Source: Streptomyces buecherae
GTDB taxonomy: Bacteria > Actinomycetota > Actinomycetes > Streptomycetales > Streptomycetaceae
Direction: 5' to 3'
Length of the DNA: 64,000 nt
NCBI RefSeq assembly: GCF_014295035.1
Contig: NZ_CP060404.1
Span: 5,120,501 to 5,184,500 of the forward strand
Part shown: positions 1 through 7,880 of the stretch, in pieces
Numbering within the stretch: the stretch's first letter is position 1
Layout of the letters: each line of letters starts with the position of its first letter
The notes under the pieces: generated by a model
What the model was told of the DNA's origin: nothing
What the model saw: the letters and a program-made list of their open reading frames with translations, nothing else
The model's database searches: none
Made by a program: the position numbers and the translations under genes

Positions 1-123
1 TCGGGACGTGTACGGGAGCGGCTGGGAGCGTTGTACCCCTATACGGTGGGCCAGTCTGCGTCGCAGCCGTTGCGTGAAGCGGCAATCGGCTGCGGGAATT
101 GCTGTCGAATTGAGGGAGCGCGC

Positions 124-612
124 GTGACCACTCTGGCCGTAACGGGGCACATGGACCTGACCGACGCCACCACCGCCCTCGTACGCGAGGCCCTGCGACA
201 TGTCATCACTCAGCATCGTGACGACGAGCTGACGGGCGTATCCTGCATCGCGGCCGGAGCGGACTCGCTGTTCGCCGAGGTCGTGTTGGAGGCGGGCGGG
301 CGCCTGGTCGTCATCGTCCCGTCGAGGGACTATCGAGAAGCCAAGGTCAAGCCTGCCCACGCGGACACCTTCGACCGGTTGTGCCTGGCCGCTCACGAAA
401 CCCTCGTCATGCCCCACGAAACGGCGAACCGGGCTGCCTACGAGTCCGCCAACGCGGTGCTGCTGGAGCGGGCTGACCGGCTGGTTGCAGTGTGGGACGG
501 CGCACCCCCGAGCGGCAAGGGCGGGGGGACGGCCGATGTGGTGGCGGGAGCACGGGAGATGGACATTCCCGTGGATGTCGTCTGGCCCGAGGGGGCGCGG
601 CGGGGGAGGTGA
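124..612 (+). CDS. SLOG/Rossmann-like small protein A
   Basis: A 162-residue protein of unrecognised exact function. The GTG at 124 is preceded by a GGGAG ribosome site; the frame is open further upstream, but that part lacks homology to the paralogue at 1031. Visible features are an N-terminal TGHxxLT motif (TGHMDLT), a central GVSC-A-G-D--FAE block, and a C-terminal AVWDG...GGGTADVV...VVWPEGA block. The glycine-rich start, the alternating strand/helix pattern and the late GGTAD motif fit the SLOG/DprA-like nucleotide-binding superfamily by inference. It is about half identical to the downstream paralogue, and the two flank a CRISPR-like remnant. No signal peptide or membrane segment is seen. 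A nucleotide-sensing role is plausible but unproven. Confidence 0.72.
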   Translation: MTTLAVTGHMDLTDATTALVREALRHVITQHRDDELTGVSCIAAGADSLFAEVVLEAGGRLVVIVPSRDYREAKVKPAHADTFDRLCLAAHETLVMPHETANRAAYESANAVLLERADRLVAVWDGAPPSGKGGGTADVVAGAREMDIPVDVVWPEGARRGR

Positions 613-640
613 TGGGGCGGGGGTGTGGTCGGGTGTGGGC

Positions 641-728
641 GGGACAGCCCCGCGCGTGCGGGGACCAGGCCAAGAAGGCGGGCAAGTGGAAAGCCACGTG
701 GGGGCCACCCCCGCGCGCGGGGACCAGA
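641..728 (-). CRISPR. Degenerate one-spacer type I-E-like CRISPR remnant
   Basis: Two copies of a 27-29-bp GC-rich hairpin element lie at 641-669 and 702-728. Both carry a CCCCGCGCG/GCGGGGACCA core and start 61 bp apart, the exact period of type I-E arrays (29-bp repeat plus 32-bp spacer). The intervening 32 bp (670-701) are unrelated to the repeats. Read on the minus strand each unit resembles the actinobacterial I-E repeat: GGTCCCCGCG, a G-rich arm, then a GG-CCC end. The copy at 702-728 has lost 2 bp in its stem. The minus-strand upstream flank (about 730-790) contains an A-run and CCGCAGGTCA, which could be a leader. No cas gene is in the window, so this is called a relic. Confidence 0.5.
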
Positions 729-1030
729 GCAATTGACCTGCGGCTTTATCGCGCTGTACCCCGGTTTTTTGCAACTTCCGCCAACTCCGACCTATCGCTC
801 AAGTTCGGCAGATCGCCCATACAGCCCCCTGTGGATGAGGCTTTCCAGGCTATCGCCCTGCTCGCGGTCCAGCACTTGGCTCGACACCCTCGACACAGCC
901 TCGGTCGACAGGGGTGACCATCCGCCGCAAGGTGACCATCGCGCTCGTCGTCTGCGCCTCTCAGAACGGTCCGCGCTTCCGAAGAGCGGCTCAGGGACAT
1001 GTATTCCTAGTCTCACAGGAAGAGGTCTTC

Positions 1031-1507
1031 ATGCGTCTCGGAATCACCGGACACCGTGGGCTCACGGCGCAGGTCGAGGAGAAGGTCAGGGCCCTACTCG
1101 CCGACACGATCCGTCAGTTCGCCCCGGCTGGGCTGTGCGGGGTCTCGTGTCTGGCTGACGGTCCCGACGCGTGGTTCGCCGAGATGGTCATCGAGCACGG
1201 CGGTCGGTGTGAGGCGGTCGTGCCGGCCGAGGAGTACCGGGCCGGTCTGCCCGCCTGGCACCACGCGACGTACGACGCCCTGCTGGCGCAGGCGGCCAGG
1301 GTCCACAGGACGGGCCTACAGCGCTCTGACGCACAGGCTCACATGGCGGGTAGCGAAATCCTGGTGGGTCTGGTCGATCGACTCATCGCCGTGTGGGACG
1401 GGCTCCCGGCTCGCGGTTACGGAGGTACGGCGGACGTCGTGGCGTACGCCGAACGCACGGGTGTTCCGGTGGCCGTCGTGTGGCCCGAGGGCGCGACGCG
1501 TGGCTGA
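1031..1507 (+). CDS. SLOG/Rossmann-like small protein B
   Basis: A 158-residue paralogue of the protein at 124. ATG 1031 has a good AGGAAGAGG ribosome site; the open frame extends upstream to 914 without homology. Shared blocks are TGHRGLT at residues 6-12, GVSCLADGPD--FAE near residues 37-50, and AVWDG-P--G-GGTADVV plus VVWPEGA at the C-terminus. The conserved glycines and terminal GGTADV suggest a phosphate/nucleotide-binding Rossmann pocket of the SLOG type (inference from motif order, not a search). It is predicted cytosolic and has no catalytic signature I recognise. Retention of two diverged copies on either side of a CRISPR-like element suggests a local tandem duplication. Confidence 0.72.
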   Translation: MRLGITGHRGLTAQVEEKVRALLADTIRQFAPAGLCGVSCLADGPDAWFAEMVIEHGGRCEAVVPAEEYRAGLPAWHHATYDALLAQAARVHRTGLQRSDAQAHMAGSEILVGLVDRLIAVWDGLPARGYGGTADVVAYAERTGVPVAVVWPEGATRG

Positions 1508-1746
1508 GGACCCGGGCCCCACCGAAGAAGAACGCCACCGGCATAGCCGGGTCGGCGTCACCAGCCGCCGCCCGACCCGCACCACACCCGGGTAACAGCC
1601 CGCCGTCACAGCCCCGCACACCACCCACATGCAGCCCACTCCCACCCGGAACAACCCACCCGTGGCGCTTGTGCCCCCCAACGCGGTCGAAACGGTAACG
1701 TCGGAACAGTTCAGGGCGCCAACGTTCCGGATTCGCAGGGGTTTTG

Positions 1747-3201
1747 GTGGGGATCGAGAGCGATCAGCTCGTTTATGACTATCTGGGCAAGGTCGGCGAC
1801 CTCGCCCAGCAGCAAGGGCTGCTCTCGGGCGATCGGGTGCGGCTGGTCTCCGAGTTGCGGGCCGACATCGATCGGCGGCGGGCCGCCATGGCGGGTGGGG
1901 ACAACCCCGCCGCGGTGAAGAAACTGCTCGCGAAGATCGGGACGCCGGCCGAGGTGGTGGTCGCGGCGGGGGGTCGGCCTCCCGGGACGCCCGCGCCGAT
2001 CGAGCCCTCGCACATCGAGCCGGGGCCGAACTCCGCCGCGCGTCAGCAGGACGCCGGCGCGGGCCGGCCGGCCGGTGGCGGGGCCACGGCGGGGGACGGC
2101 GGGGCCGACCGTACGGGGATCTTCTCGGCCGCCGACCAGGCCACCCGCGCGGCCCGCGAGAAGCTGTCCCAACTGACCGACCTCAGCGCCTTCACGGCCA
2201 ATCTGACCAGTGGGTTCACCGGCAGGGCCCCGTCCCAGCGGCGGGGCGACGACCGGTCGGCCCGCCGCACCGTACGCCCCGCCACCCCGGACGTACCGGC
2301 ACAGCCGCAGCCACAGCCGGCGGCCGAGCGGCCGGCCGGGCCGCGGATGCGGAAAGAGGCGGCGGGGGAAGCGGAGACGGCAGAGGCGGCGGAGGGAGGG
2401 GAGGACGCGGAGGGCTTCGGCGCGCCGGCCCCCGCGTACCCGCCCCGGCCACGGTTCCGGCCGCCGGGCGCGGCTTCGCCGCCGCACCTCGCCGGCGAGG
2501 ACGAACTCGGGCCGCGTGAGTCGAACCCCGACTGGTGGCTCAGCGAGCCGGGGCCGCTGGAGGTCAGCCCGTTCGACGGCGGCGTGTTCGCGCCGCAGGG
2601 GCCGGGGCCCGGCTACGTGGACGGGTTCGTCGGCGGCATCGACCTGCCTGACCTGCTCAAGCCGCCGGGGGAAACGGGCCCCGGGGCCAAGCCGGTCGAG
2701 AAGCTTCCGGATGGTGCGGTCCCCGACATCACCTCGGGGAAGCTCGTGGACGGCGCGCCGGGTGGCGAGGGTGGCGGGAAGCGTCGCGGGCTGCTGCGGC
2801 GGGTGTTGCGGCGGCGCGGCGGCGAGGGCGGCGGTGGCGGTGGCGCCGGGGGCGGCGGTGGGTCCATCGCCTGGTTGGCGGTGGTGGCCGCGCTCCTGCT
2901 GGTCGCGGGCGGCGCGTTCGGCAGTTGGATCGCGCTGGGCCTCGGCTGGGTCCTCGCGTACAACACGCGCGGCCTCACCCGTGGCGAGACCAACTTCGCC
3001 ACCATCGGCGTGCCCAGCCTCGCGGTGTTCGGCGGCATGGTGTGGCTGTGGGGGCGGTTCGAGGAGCGTTGGGGCGCGGCCATCCCGGAGGACGGCATGG
3101 GCGACGCCCTCGCCGACACGGCCCCCGCGGTCATCCGCGCCGCCGCGTTCGGGTCGGCGCTGTACCTGGTGTGGCGCGTGCAGCGGAAGCGCAGCGGCTG
3201 A
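1747..3201 (+). CDS. HAAS-like domain membrane protein, Pro-rich
   Basis: About 484 residues. GTG 1747 is preferred over TTG 1744 because AGGGG lies at a usual distance. Residues 5-75 (YDYLGKVGDLAQQQGLLS...LLAKIGTPAEVV) look like the helical HAAS/DUF1700-type domain that often accompanies membrane sensors. Residues 80-330 are low-complexity Pro/Ala/Glu-rich sequence. A Gly-rich hinge (GEGGGGGGAGGGGG) precedes two or three hydrophobic segments from about residue 376 to the C-terminus, so the long part is probably cytoplasmic. It is convergent with the siderophore operon, separated by a hairpin terminator at 3393. The actual function is unknown. Confidence 0.7.
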   Translation: MGIESDQLVYDYLGKVGDLAQQQGLLSGDRVRLVSELRADIDRRRAAMAGGDNPAAVKKLLAKIGTPAEVVVAAGGRPPGTPAPIEPSHIEPGPNSAARQQDAGAGRPAGGGATAGDGGADRTGIFSAADQATRAAREKLSQLTDLSAFTANLTSGFTGRAPSQRRGDDRSARRTVRPATPDVPAQPQPQPAAERPAGPRMRKEAAGEAETAEAAEGGEDAEGFGAPAPAYPPRPRFRPPGAASPPHLAGEDELGPRESNPDWWLSEPGPLEVSPFDGGVFAPQGPGPGYVDGFVGGIDLPDLLKPPGETGPGAKPVEKLPDGAVPDITSGKLVDGAPGGEGGGKRRGLLRRVLRRRGGEGGGGGGAGGGGGSIAWLAVVAALLLVAGGAFGSWIALGLGWVLAYNTRGLTRGETNFATIGVPSLAVFGGMVWLWGRFEERWGAAIPEDGMGDALADTAPAVIRAAAFGSALYLVWRVQRKRSG

Positions 3202-3287
3202 GCCCCACCCCGCGCGTAGCACCACGGTCGTAGTCCCTCGGTGCCGCGTTCCACCGCGCGTAGCGCCACCGTAAGAGTGGAAGCTAC

Positions 3288-3346
3288 GAGCTGAGTCGTA
3301 GGGGCTGATTCGTACGGGCTGAGTCGTACGAGCCGAGTCGTACGGG
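3288..3346. repeat. Short tandem direct repeats (about 14-16 bp)
   Basis: Four imperfect copies of a unit containing CTGAGTCGTACG (variants ctgagtcgtag, ctgattcgtacg, ctgagtcgtacg, ccgagtcgtacg) lie just after the HAAS-like gene. No function is evident. They could be slippage-derived or protein-binding repeats. Confidence 0.6.
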
Positions 3347-3392
3347 AACGAGCGGCACCCCGCTCCGCCCGGCGTACGCGCCCCGAGCCGCG

Positions 3393-3418
3393 CCGCCCGG
3401 CGCACGCGCGCCGGGCGG
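3393..3418. terminator. Bidirectional hairpin terminator
   Basis: A perfect 11-bp inverted repeat (CCGCCCGGCGC / GCGCCGGGCGG) with a 4-nt loop sits between the convergent genes ending at 3201 and 3456. It has no U-tract, which is usual for Streptomyces hairpin terminators. Confidence 0.7.
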
Positions 3419-3455
3419 TACCGCTGAGTGCGGGGCGGGGCAGGTCGGACTCAGG

Positions 3456-4418
3456 TCACTTCTTCGTCAGGTGACCCTGCATCTCGTCGAGGATCTTGTT
3501 GGCGGCGGTGTAGCCGATGCCCTGGATCCAGAGCTGGTCGTCCACCGTGTGGACCTTGCCGTTCTTGACGGCGCCCATCTTCTTCCACAGGCCGCTGGCG
3601 GTCGCCTTCGTCTCGCCGGCCTTCTTCGGGTCGCCGTAGGTGGAGGTGAAGATGACGTCCGCGTCCGCCTTGTCGATCTGCTCGGGGCTCACGTCGTACG
3701 AGAAGCCGTCCTTGGCCTTGTCGGTGATGGCGGGGCGGCCGAGGCCGGCGTCGGCGAGGATGGTGGCGATGTAGTTCTTCTTGCCGTAGATCCGGATGTC
3801 GGCGCCCTCGATGAAGCGGACGACGTTGACCTCGGTCTGCTTGGCCTTGGCCGGGCCGCCGATGGCGTCGGTGACGCGGCCGGCGTGGGCGGTGTAGTCC
3901 GAGGTGACCTTCTTGGCCTCGGCGGTCTTGCCGAGCGCGGCGGCGTGTACCTGGAAGTTCTCCTTCCACGGGTAGCCGGTGGTCTCCGTCATCACCGTGG
4001 GCGCGATGGCGCTGAGTTCCTTGTAACGGGTGGCGTCGCGGTCCTTGTTGGTGAGGATCAGGTCCGGCTTGAGGCTGGCGATGGTCTCCAGGTTCGGCGC
4101 GGCGATGGTGCCGACGTCCTTGATGCCCTCGACCTTCTCCTTCGGCAGGTAGTTGAGGAAGCCCGAGGCCACGTCGGCCCGCACGGCGCCGACCGGCTTG
4201 ACGCCCAGCGTGATCGCGGAGTCCAGTTCGGCGGTGTCCAGCACCACGACGCGCTTCGGCGACTCCGGCACCTTCACGTCACCCATGGCCGTCTTGACCG
4301 TGCGCTTCTTGCCGTCCGACGAGTCGTCGGAGTCCGCGCTACACGCGGTCAGGCCCACGGTCGTGACCAGCGCGAGCGAGGCGACGCCGAGGGTGCGGCG
4401 GTAGGGGAGGTGGGTCAT
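3456..4418 (-). CDS. Iron-siderophore ABC transporter substrate-binding lipoprotein
   Basis: A 320-residue FecB/FhuD-class (cluster A-II) binding protein. It has an N-terminal lipoprotein signal with a lipobox (VGLTAC, Cys26), so the mature protein is tethered outside the membrane. The body has the family order: PKRVVVLDTAELDSAITLG, then IAAPNLETIASLKPDLIL, then the long linker helix and VRFIEGADIRIYG, ending ADADVIFTSTYG...LWKKMGAVKNGKVHTVD. It captures a ferric siderophore and hands it to the FecCD permease encoded upstream. Being 188 nt downstream of the ATPase gene, it is the last gene of the importer operon, possibly with its own promoter. The exact siderophore cannot be told from sequence. 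Confidence 0.93.
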   Translation of the reverse strand: MTHLPYRRTLGVASLALVTTVGLTACSADSDDSSDGKKRTVKTAMGDVKVPESPKRVVVLDTAELDSAITLGVKPVGAVRADVASGFLNYLPKEKVEGIKDVGTIAAPNLETIASLKPDLILTNKDRDATRYKELSAIAPTVMTETTGYPWKENFQVHAAALGKTAEAKKVTSDYTAHAGRVTDAIGGPAKAKQTEVNVVRFIEGADIRIYGKKNYIATILADAGLGRPAITDKAKDGFSYDVSPEQIDKADADVIFTSTYGDPKKAGETKATASGLWKKMGAVKNGKVHTVDDQLWIQGIGYTAANKILDEMQGHLTKK

Positions 4419-4606
4419 GGTCTGACCTTTCTGCCGTCCGTACGGAGGGTCGTACGGGAGGGGACGAGAGCGGGGGTGGGAGAGGGAAGAGCGGGGACGG
4501 GGGAGGGAGCGTGGCCGCGTGACGTACAGCCACGGGACTACGGGCCTGCGGGACTAGGAGTCGGCCCGTGGGACTACGGGGCGGAGTGCCGAGCCGTGCG
4601 GTGGGC

Positions 4607-5539
4607 TCATGCCGAAGCGGGGGCGTCCCGCGCCGGGTCGGTGGGGCGCCAGGGGGTGCCGGGGACGACGAGCGGGCTGCCGGTGACCGGGTCCGGGACG
4701 ACGACCGAGTCGAGCCCGAAGACCTCGCGTACCAGGTCGGCGGTGACCGTCTCGGCGGGGCTGCCCTGCGCGACGATCTTGCCGGCCTTCATCGCCACCA
4801 GGTGGTCCGCGTACCGCGCGGCCTGGTTGAGGTCGTGCAGCACCGCCACGACCGTGCGGCCCCGCTCGTGGTTGAGCTGCCGGACCAGGTCCAACACCTC
4901 CACCTGGTGCGCGATGTCGAGGTAGGTCGTCGGCTCGTCGAGCAGCAGCAGGTCCGTCTCCTGGGCCAGCGCCATGGCGATCCACACCCGCTGCCGCTGG
5001 CCGCCGGACAACTCGTCCACCGGCCGGTCGGCGAGGGCCGAGACGTCCGTGCGGGCCATCGCGTCCGTAACAGCCCGCTCGTCCGTCTCCGACCACTGGC
5101 GCCACCAGCTCTGATGCGGCTGGCGGCCCCGCGAGACCAGGTCCGCGACGGTGATCGCCTCGGGCGCCACCGGCGTCTGCGGCAGCAGGCCGACGGACTG
5201 GGCGATCTTCTTCGTCGGGATGCGGTCGAGTTCGGTGCCGTCGAGCAGGACGGCGCCGTGCCGCGGCTTCAGCAACCGGCCGAGCGCGCGCAGCAGCGTG
5301 GACTTGCCGCACGCGTTGGGCCCGACGATGACGGTGACCGCGCCCTGCGGGACGGCCAGGTCGAGGCCCTCCACGACCACCCGGTCGTCGTAGGCCAGGG
5401 TCAGCCCGCGCGCGGCGAGCCGGCTCTCCGGCCGCCCGGCCCCCTCGCTCGTCTCGGCCCTCTTGCTCGGGGCGGCGTCCCCGGTCCTCCCGGCGTCTGC
5501 GGCCGAGGCGGCGGCGTTCGCGGGTGCGGGTTTCGTCAT
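4607..5539 (-). CDS. Ferric-siderophore ABC transporter ATP-binding protein
   Basis: A 310-residue FepC/FecE-type ATPase. ATG 5539 overlaps the stop of the permease gene (ATGA, 5536-5539), indicating translational coupling. Visible motifs are Walker A GPNACGKST (residues 73-81), Q-loop Gln121, signature LSGGQ (177-181) and Walker B LLLLDE (197-202), followed by the switch histidine in AVLHDLNQ. The first 40 residues are a non-conserved Ala-rich tail. It powers uptake through the two FecCD permeases. The reading frame stays open upstream to 5920, but that part is antisense to permease coding sequence and is not real. Confidence 0.95.
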   Translation of the reverse strand: MTKPAPANAAASAADAGRTGDAAPSKRAETSEGAGRPESRLAARGLTLAYDDRVVVEGLDLAVPQGAVTVIVGPNACGKSTLLRALGRLLKPRHGAVLLDGTELDRIPTKKIAQSVGLLPQTPVAPEAITVADLVSRGRQPHQSWWRQWSETDERAVTDAMARTDVSALADRPVDELSGGQRQRVWIAMALAQETDLLLLDEPTTYLDIAHQVEVLDLVRQLNHERGRTVVAVLHDLNQAARYADHLVAMKAGKIVAQGSPAETVTADLVREVFGLDSVVVPDPVTGSPLVVPGTPWRPTDPARDAPASA

Positions 5540-6639
5540 GCCTTGCCTCCGGTGCGGCTGCGGATGATCAGCCAGATCAGGTACGGGGCGCCGATGGCCG
5601 CGGTCAGCACGCCCACCGGCAGCTCCGTCGGCGCGAACAGCTTCCGGGCCAGCAGGTCGGCCGTGACCACGATGAACGCGCCCATCAGGGCCGAGCACAG
5701 CAGCGGGATCTGCGCGGTGCGGGTCATCCGGCGGGCGATCTGCGGGGCCAGCAGCGCGACGAAGTCCACCGGTCCCGCGGCCCCGGTCGCCAGCGCCGCG
5801 AGCACCACGCCGAGCAGCACGAGCCCGAGCCGTATCCGGCCGAGCCGCACGCCGAGCGCGGTGGCCGTGTCGTCGTCCAGCGCCACCGCGCGCTGCGCCC
5901 GCGCGGCCCACATCACGCACGGCAGCAGCACGAGCAGGGCCAGCGTCAGCGGGTTGGCCTCGTCCCAGCCGCGCCCGTTGAGCGAGCCGGTCATCCAGAC
6001 CTGGGCCTGCTGGGCGACCAGATAGTCACCCTTGGTCAGGAAGAGCTGCGTGATCGAGCGCAGGGCGATCGCGAAGCCGATGCCGATGAGCACGAAGCGC
6101 GCCGCGTGCAGCCCGCCGCGCCAGGCGAAGACGTAGACGAGCGCGGCGGCGGCGATGCCGCCGGCGATGGAGAGGTAGGGGAGGACGGCGTACGAGGTGA
6201 CGCCGTACGTCATCGCGCCCACCGTCAGCGCGCTCGCGCCCTGCGTGACGCCGATGATGTCGGGGCTGGCCAGCGGGTTGCGGGCGACGGTCTGGATCAG
6301 CGCGCCGGCCACTCCGAAGGCCGCGCCGACCAGCAGGCCGAGCGTCATCCGCGGCAGCCGCAGGGTCTCCACGACGAGCCGGTCGGGCGAGGGCTGGCCC
6401 GCGAGCACCCGCACCACCTCGCCGGGCGGTACGAAGCTCTCGCCGACCGAGAGGTACAGCACGCCGACGGCGGCCAGCAGCACGGCCAGCACGCCGGCGA
6501 CGACGGTGGCCCGCCGGTGCAGCAGGAAGGCCCCGCGACCGGCGCGCACCAGCGCGTACCCGGCCGGCCGCGCGCCCGGGCGCGCGCCTGCGGCCACCGT
6601 ACGGCCGCCGCCCGCCGGGCCGGTCTCGACGGCGCTCAT
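5536..6639 (-). CDS. FecCD-family siderophore permease (second subunit)
   Basis: A 367-residue integral membrane protein of the BtuC/FecCD family with about nine or ten hydrophobic segments. It carries the hallmark stretches LRLPRMTLGLLVGAAFGVAG, NPLASPDIIGVTQGAS and, near the end, GPVDFVALLAPQIARRMT and PVGVLTAAIGAPYLIWLI. The first 45 residues are an Arg/Ala-rich cytoplasmic extension. It forms the heterodimeric channel with the permease encoded at 6755-7783 and couples to the ATPase with which its stop codon overlaps. Confidence 0.95.
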   Translation of the reverse strand: MSAVETGPAGGGRTVAAGARPGARPAGYALVRAGRGAFLLHRRATVVAGVLAVLLAAVGVLYLSVGESFVPPGEVVRVLAGQPSPDRLVVETLRLPRMTLGLLVGAAFGVAGALIQTVARNPLASPDIIGVTQGASALTVGAMTYGVTSYAVLPYLSIAGGIAAAALVYVFAWRGGLHAARFVLIGIGFAIALRSITQLFLTKGDYLVAQQAQVWMTGSLNGRGWDEANPLTLALLVLLPCVMWAARAQRAVALDDDTATALGVRLGRIRLGLVLLGVVLAALATGAAGPVDFVALLAPQIARRMTRTAQIPLLCSALMGAFIVVTADLLARKLFAPTELPVGVLTAAIGAPYLIWLIIRSRTGGKA

Positions 6640-6754
6640 CGGCGCGCCTCGCGATCGCCGGTGCCGCGCGGGCCGCTCGTCTCCGGCCCTGTCCGGTGCG
6701 TGGTGGGCGACATGTGGAGGTCAGGCGCGGTGTGGGCCGCGCTCGGGGTGCCGG

Positions 6755-7783
6755 TCACGCGGCCACCGCCTTTCGACGTACGAGCGCCACCAGGAACGGC
6801 ACGCCGATCAGGGAGGTCATCACGCCGGCCGGCACCTCGCTCGGCGGGAAGACGATCCGGCCGACGGTGTCCGAAACCAGCAGCATGACGGGGCCGATGA
6901 GGGCGGCCATCGGCAGCACCCAGCGGTGGTCGGTGCCGACGACGGCGCGGGCGATGTGCGGCACGGCCAGGCCCACGAACGCGATCGGGCCCGCCGCCGC
7001 GACGCCCACCCCGGTGAGCACCGCCGCGCCGAGGCCGCCGACGATCCGTACGGTGGCGACGTTCTGGCCGAGCCCCCTGGCGACGTCCTCGCCGAGCGCC
7101 AGGGCGTCGAGCCCGCGCGCGACCGAGGCCACCAGCACCACGCCCACCAGCAGGAACGGCCATATCTGGGCGGCCACTTCGGCGTCCCGGCCGGAGAGCG
7201 AGCCGACCTGCCAGAAGCGGAACTCGTCCAGCGCCGCGGCCTTCGTGGTGAGCACCGCCATGGTCACCGAGACCAGCAGCGCGTTGATGGCGGCGCCCGC
7301 GAGCGCCAGCTTCACCGGGGTCGCGCCGCCGCGCCCGCGCGCGGCGATGGCGTACACGAGCACGGCCGCGACCCCCGCGCCGGCGAAGGCGAACCACACG
7401 TATCCGGTCAGCGTGTGCACCGAGGCGTACGCGATGGCGAGCACCACCGCCACCGACGCGCCCTGGCTGATGCCGAGGATGCCGGGGTCGGCGATGGGGT
7501 TGCGGGTGATGCCCTGCATCACCGTGCCCGCCATGGCCAACGCGGCCCCCACCATCACCCCCACCACCGTGCGCGGCAGGCGCATCGAGCGGACCACCTC
7601 GGCCGCGTCGCTGCCGCCGCCGTGCAGCAGCGCGTCGAAGACCGCGGATGGCGCGATCTGGCGGCTGCCGATCGCGAGACTGAGCAGCATGGCGAGCAGC
7701 AGGGCCAACACGGCGAGCGCCGTCCAGCCGATGCGGCGGCTGACCAGGGAGGCCCTGGCGCTGCTGGTCGGGACGGCTGACAT
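6755..7783 (-). CDS. FecCD-family siderophore permease (first subunit)
   Basis: About 342 residues, the first gene of the importer operon. ATG 7783 is chosen because GAAGGG lies 4 nt upstream; a GTG four codons earlier (7795) is possible. FecCD hallmarks are MRLPRTVVGVMVGAALAMAG, RNPIADPGILGISQGAS, GPIAFVGLAVPHIARAVVG and PAGVMTSLIGVPFLVAL. An iron-box-like operator lies at 7834-7852, about 50 bp upstream, so the operon should be repressed by DmdR/DtxR when iron is plentiful. A 115-nt gap separates it from the second permease gene. Confidence 0.95.
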   Translation of the reverse strand: MSAVPTSSARASLVSRRIGWTALAVLALLLAMLLSLAIGSRQIAPSAVFDALLHGGGSDAAEVVRSMRLPRTVVGVMVGAALAMAGTVMQGITRNPIADPGILGISQGASVAVVLAIAYASVHTLTGYVWFAFAGAGVAAVLVYAIAARGRGGATPVKLALAGAAINALLVSVTMAVLTTKAAALDEFRFWQVGSLSGRDAEVAAQIWPFLLVGVVLVASVARGLDALALGEDVARGLGQNVATVRIVGGLGAAVLTGVGVAAAGPIAFVGLAVPHIARAVVGTDHRWVLPMAALIGPVMLLVSDTVGRIVFPPSEVPAGVMTSLIGVPFLVALVRRKAVAA

Positions 7784-7833
7784 CGTGCCCTTCACATCGC
7801 GCGCGGTGGGATGAGTGGATCTTGAGCAGGTGG

Positions 7834-7852
7834 TTAGGTCAGGCTAAGTGTA
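7834..7852 (-). promoter_or_regulatory. DtxR/DmdR-type iron box
   Basis: The 19-bp sequence TTAGGTCAGGCTAAGTGTA closely resembles the actinobacterial iron-box consensus TTAGGTTAGGCTAACCTAA: the left half and centre match, the right half is degenerate. It lies between the siderophore operon and the divergent HAD gene, where an iron-dependent repressor would block the operon promoter. Confidence 0.75.
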
Positions 7853-7880
7853 AGGGGCGGGGCGCGGCAGAATATCGACC

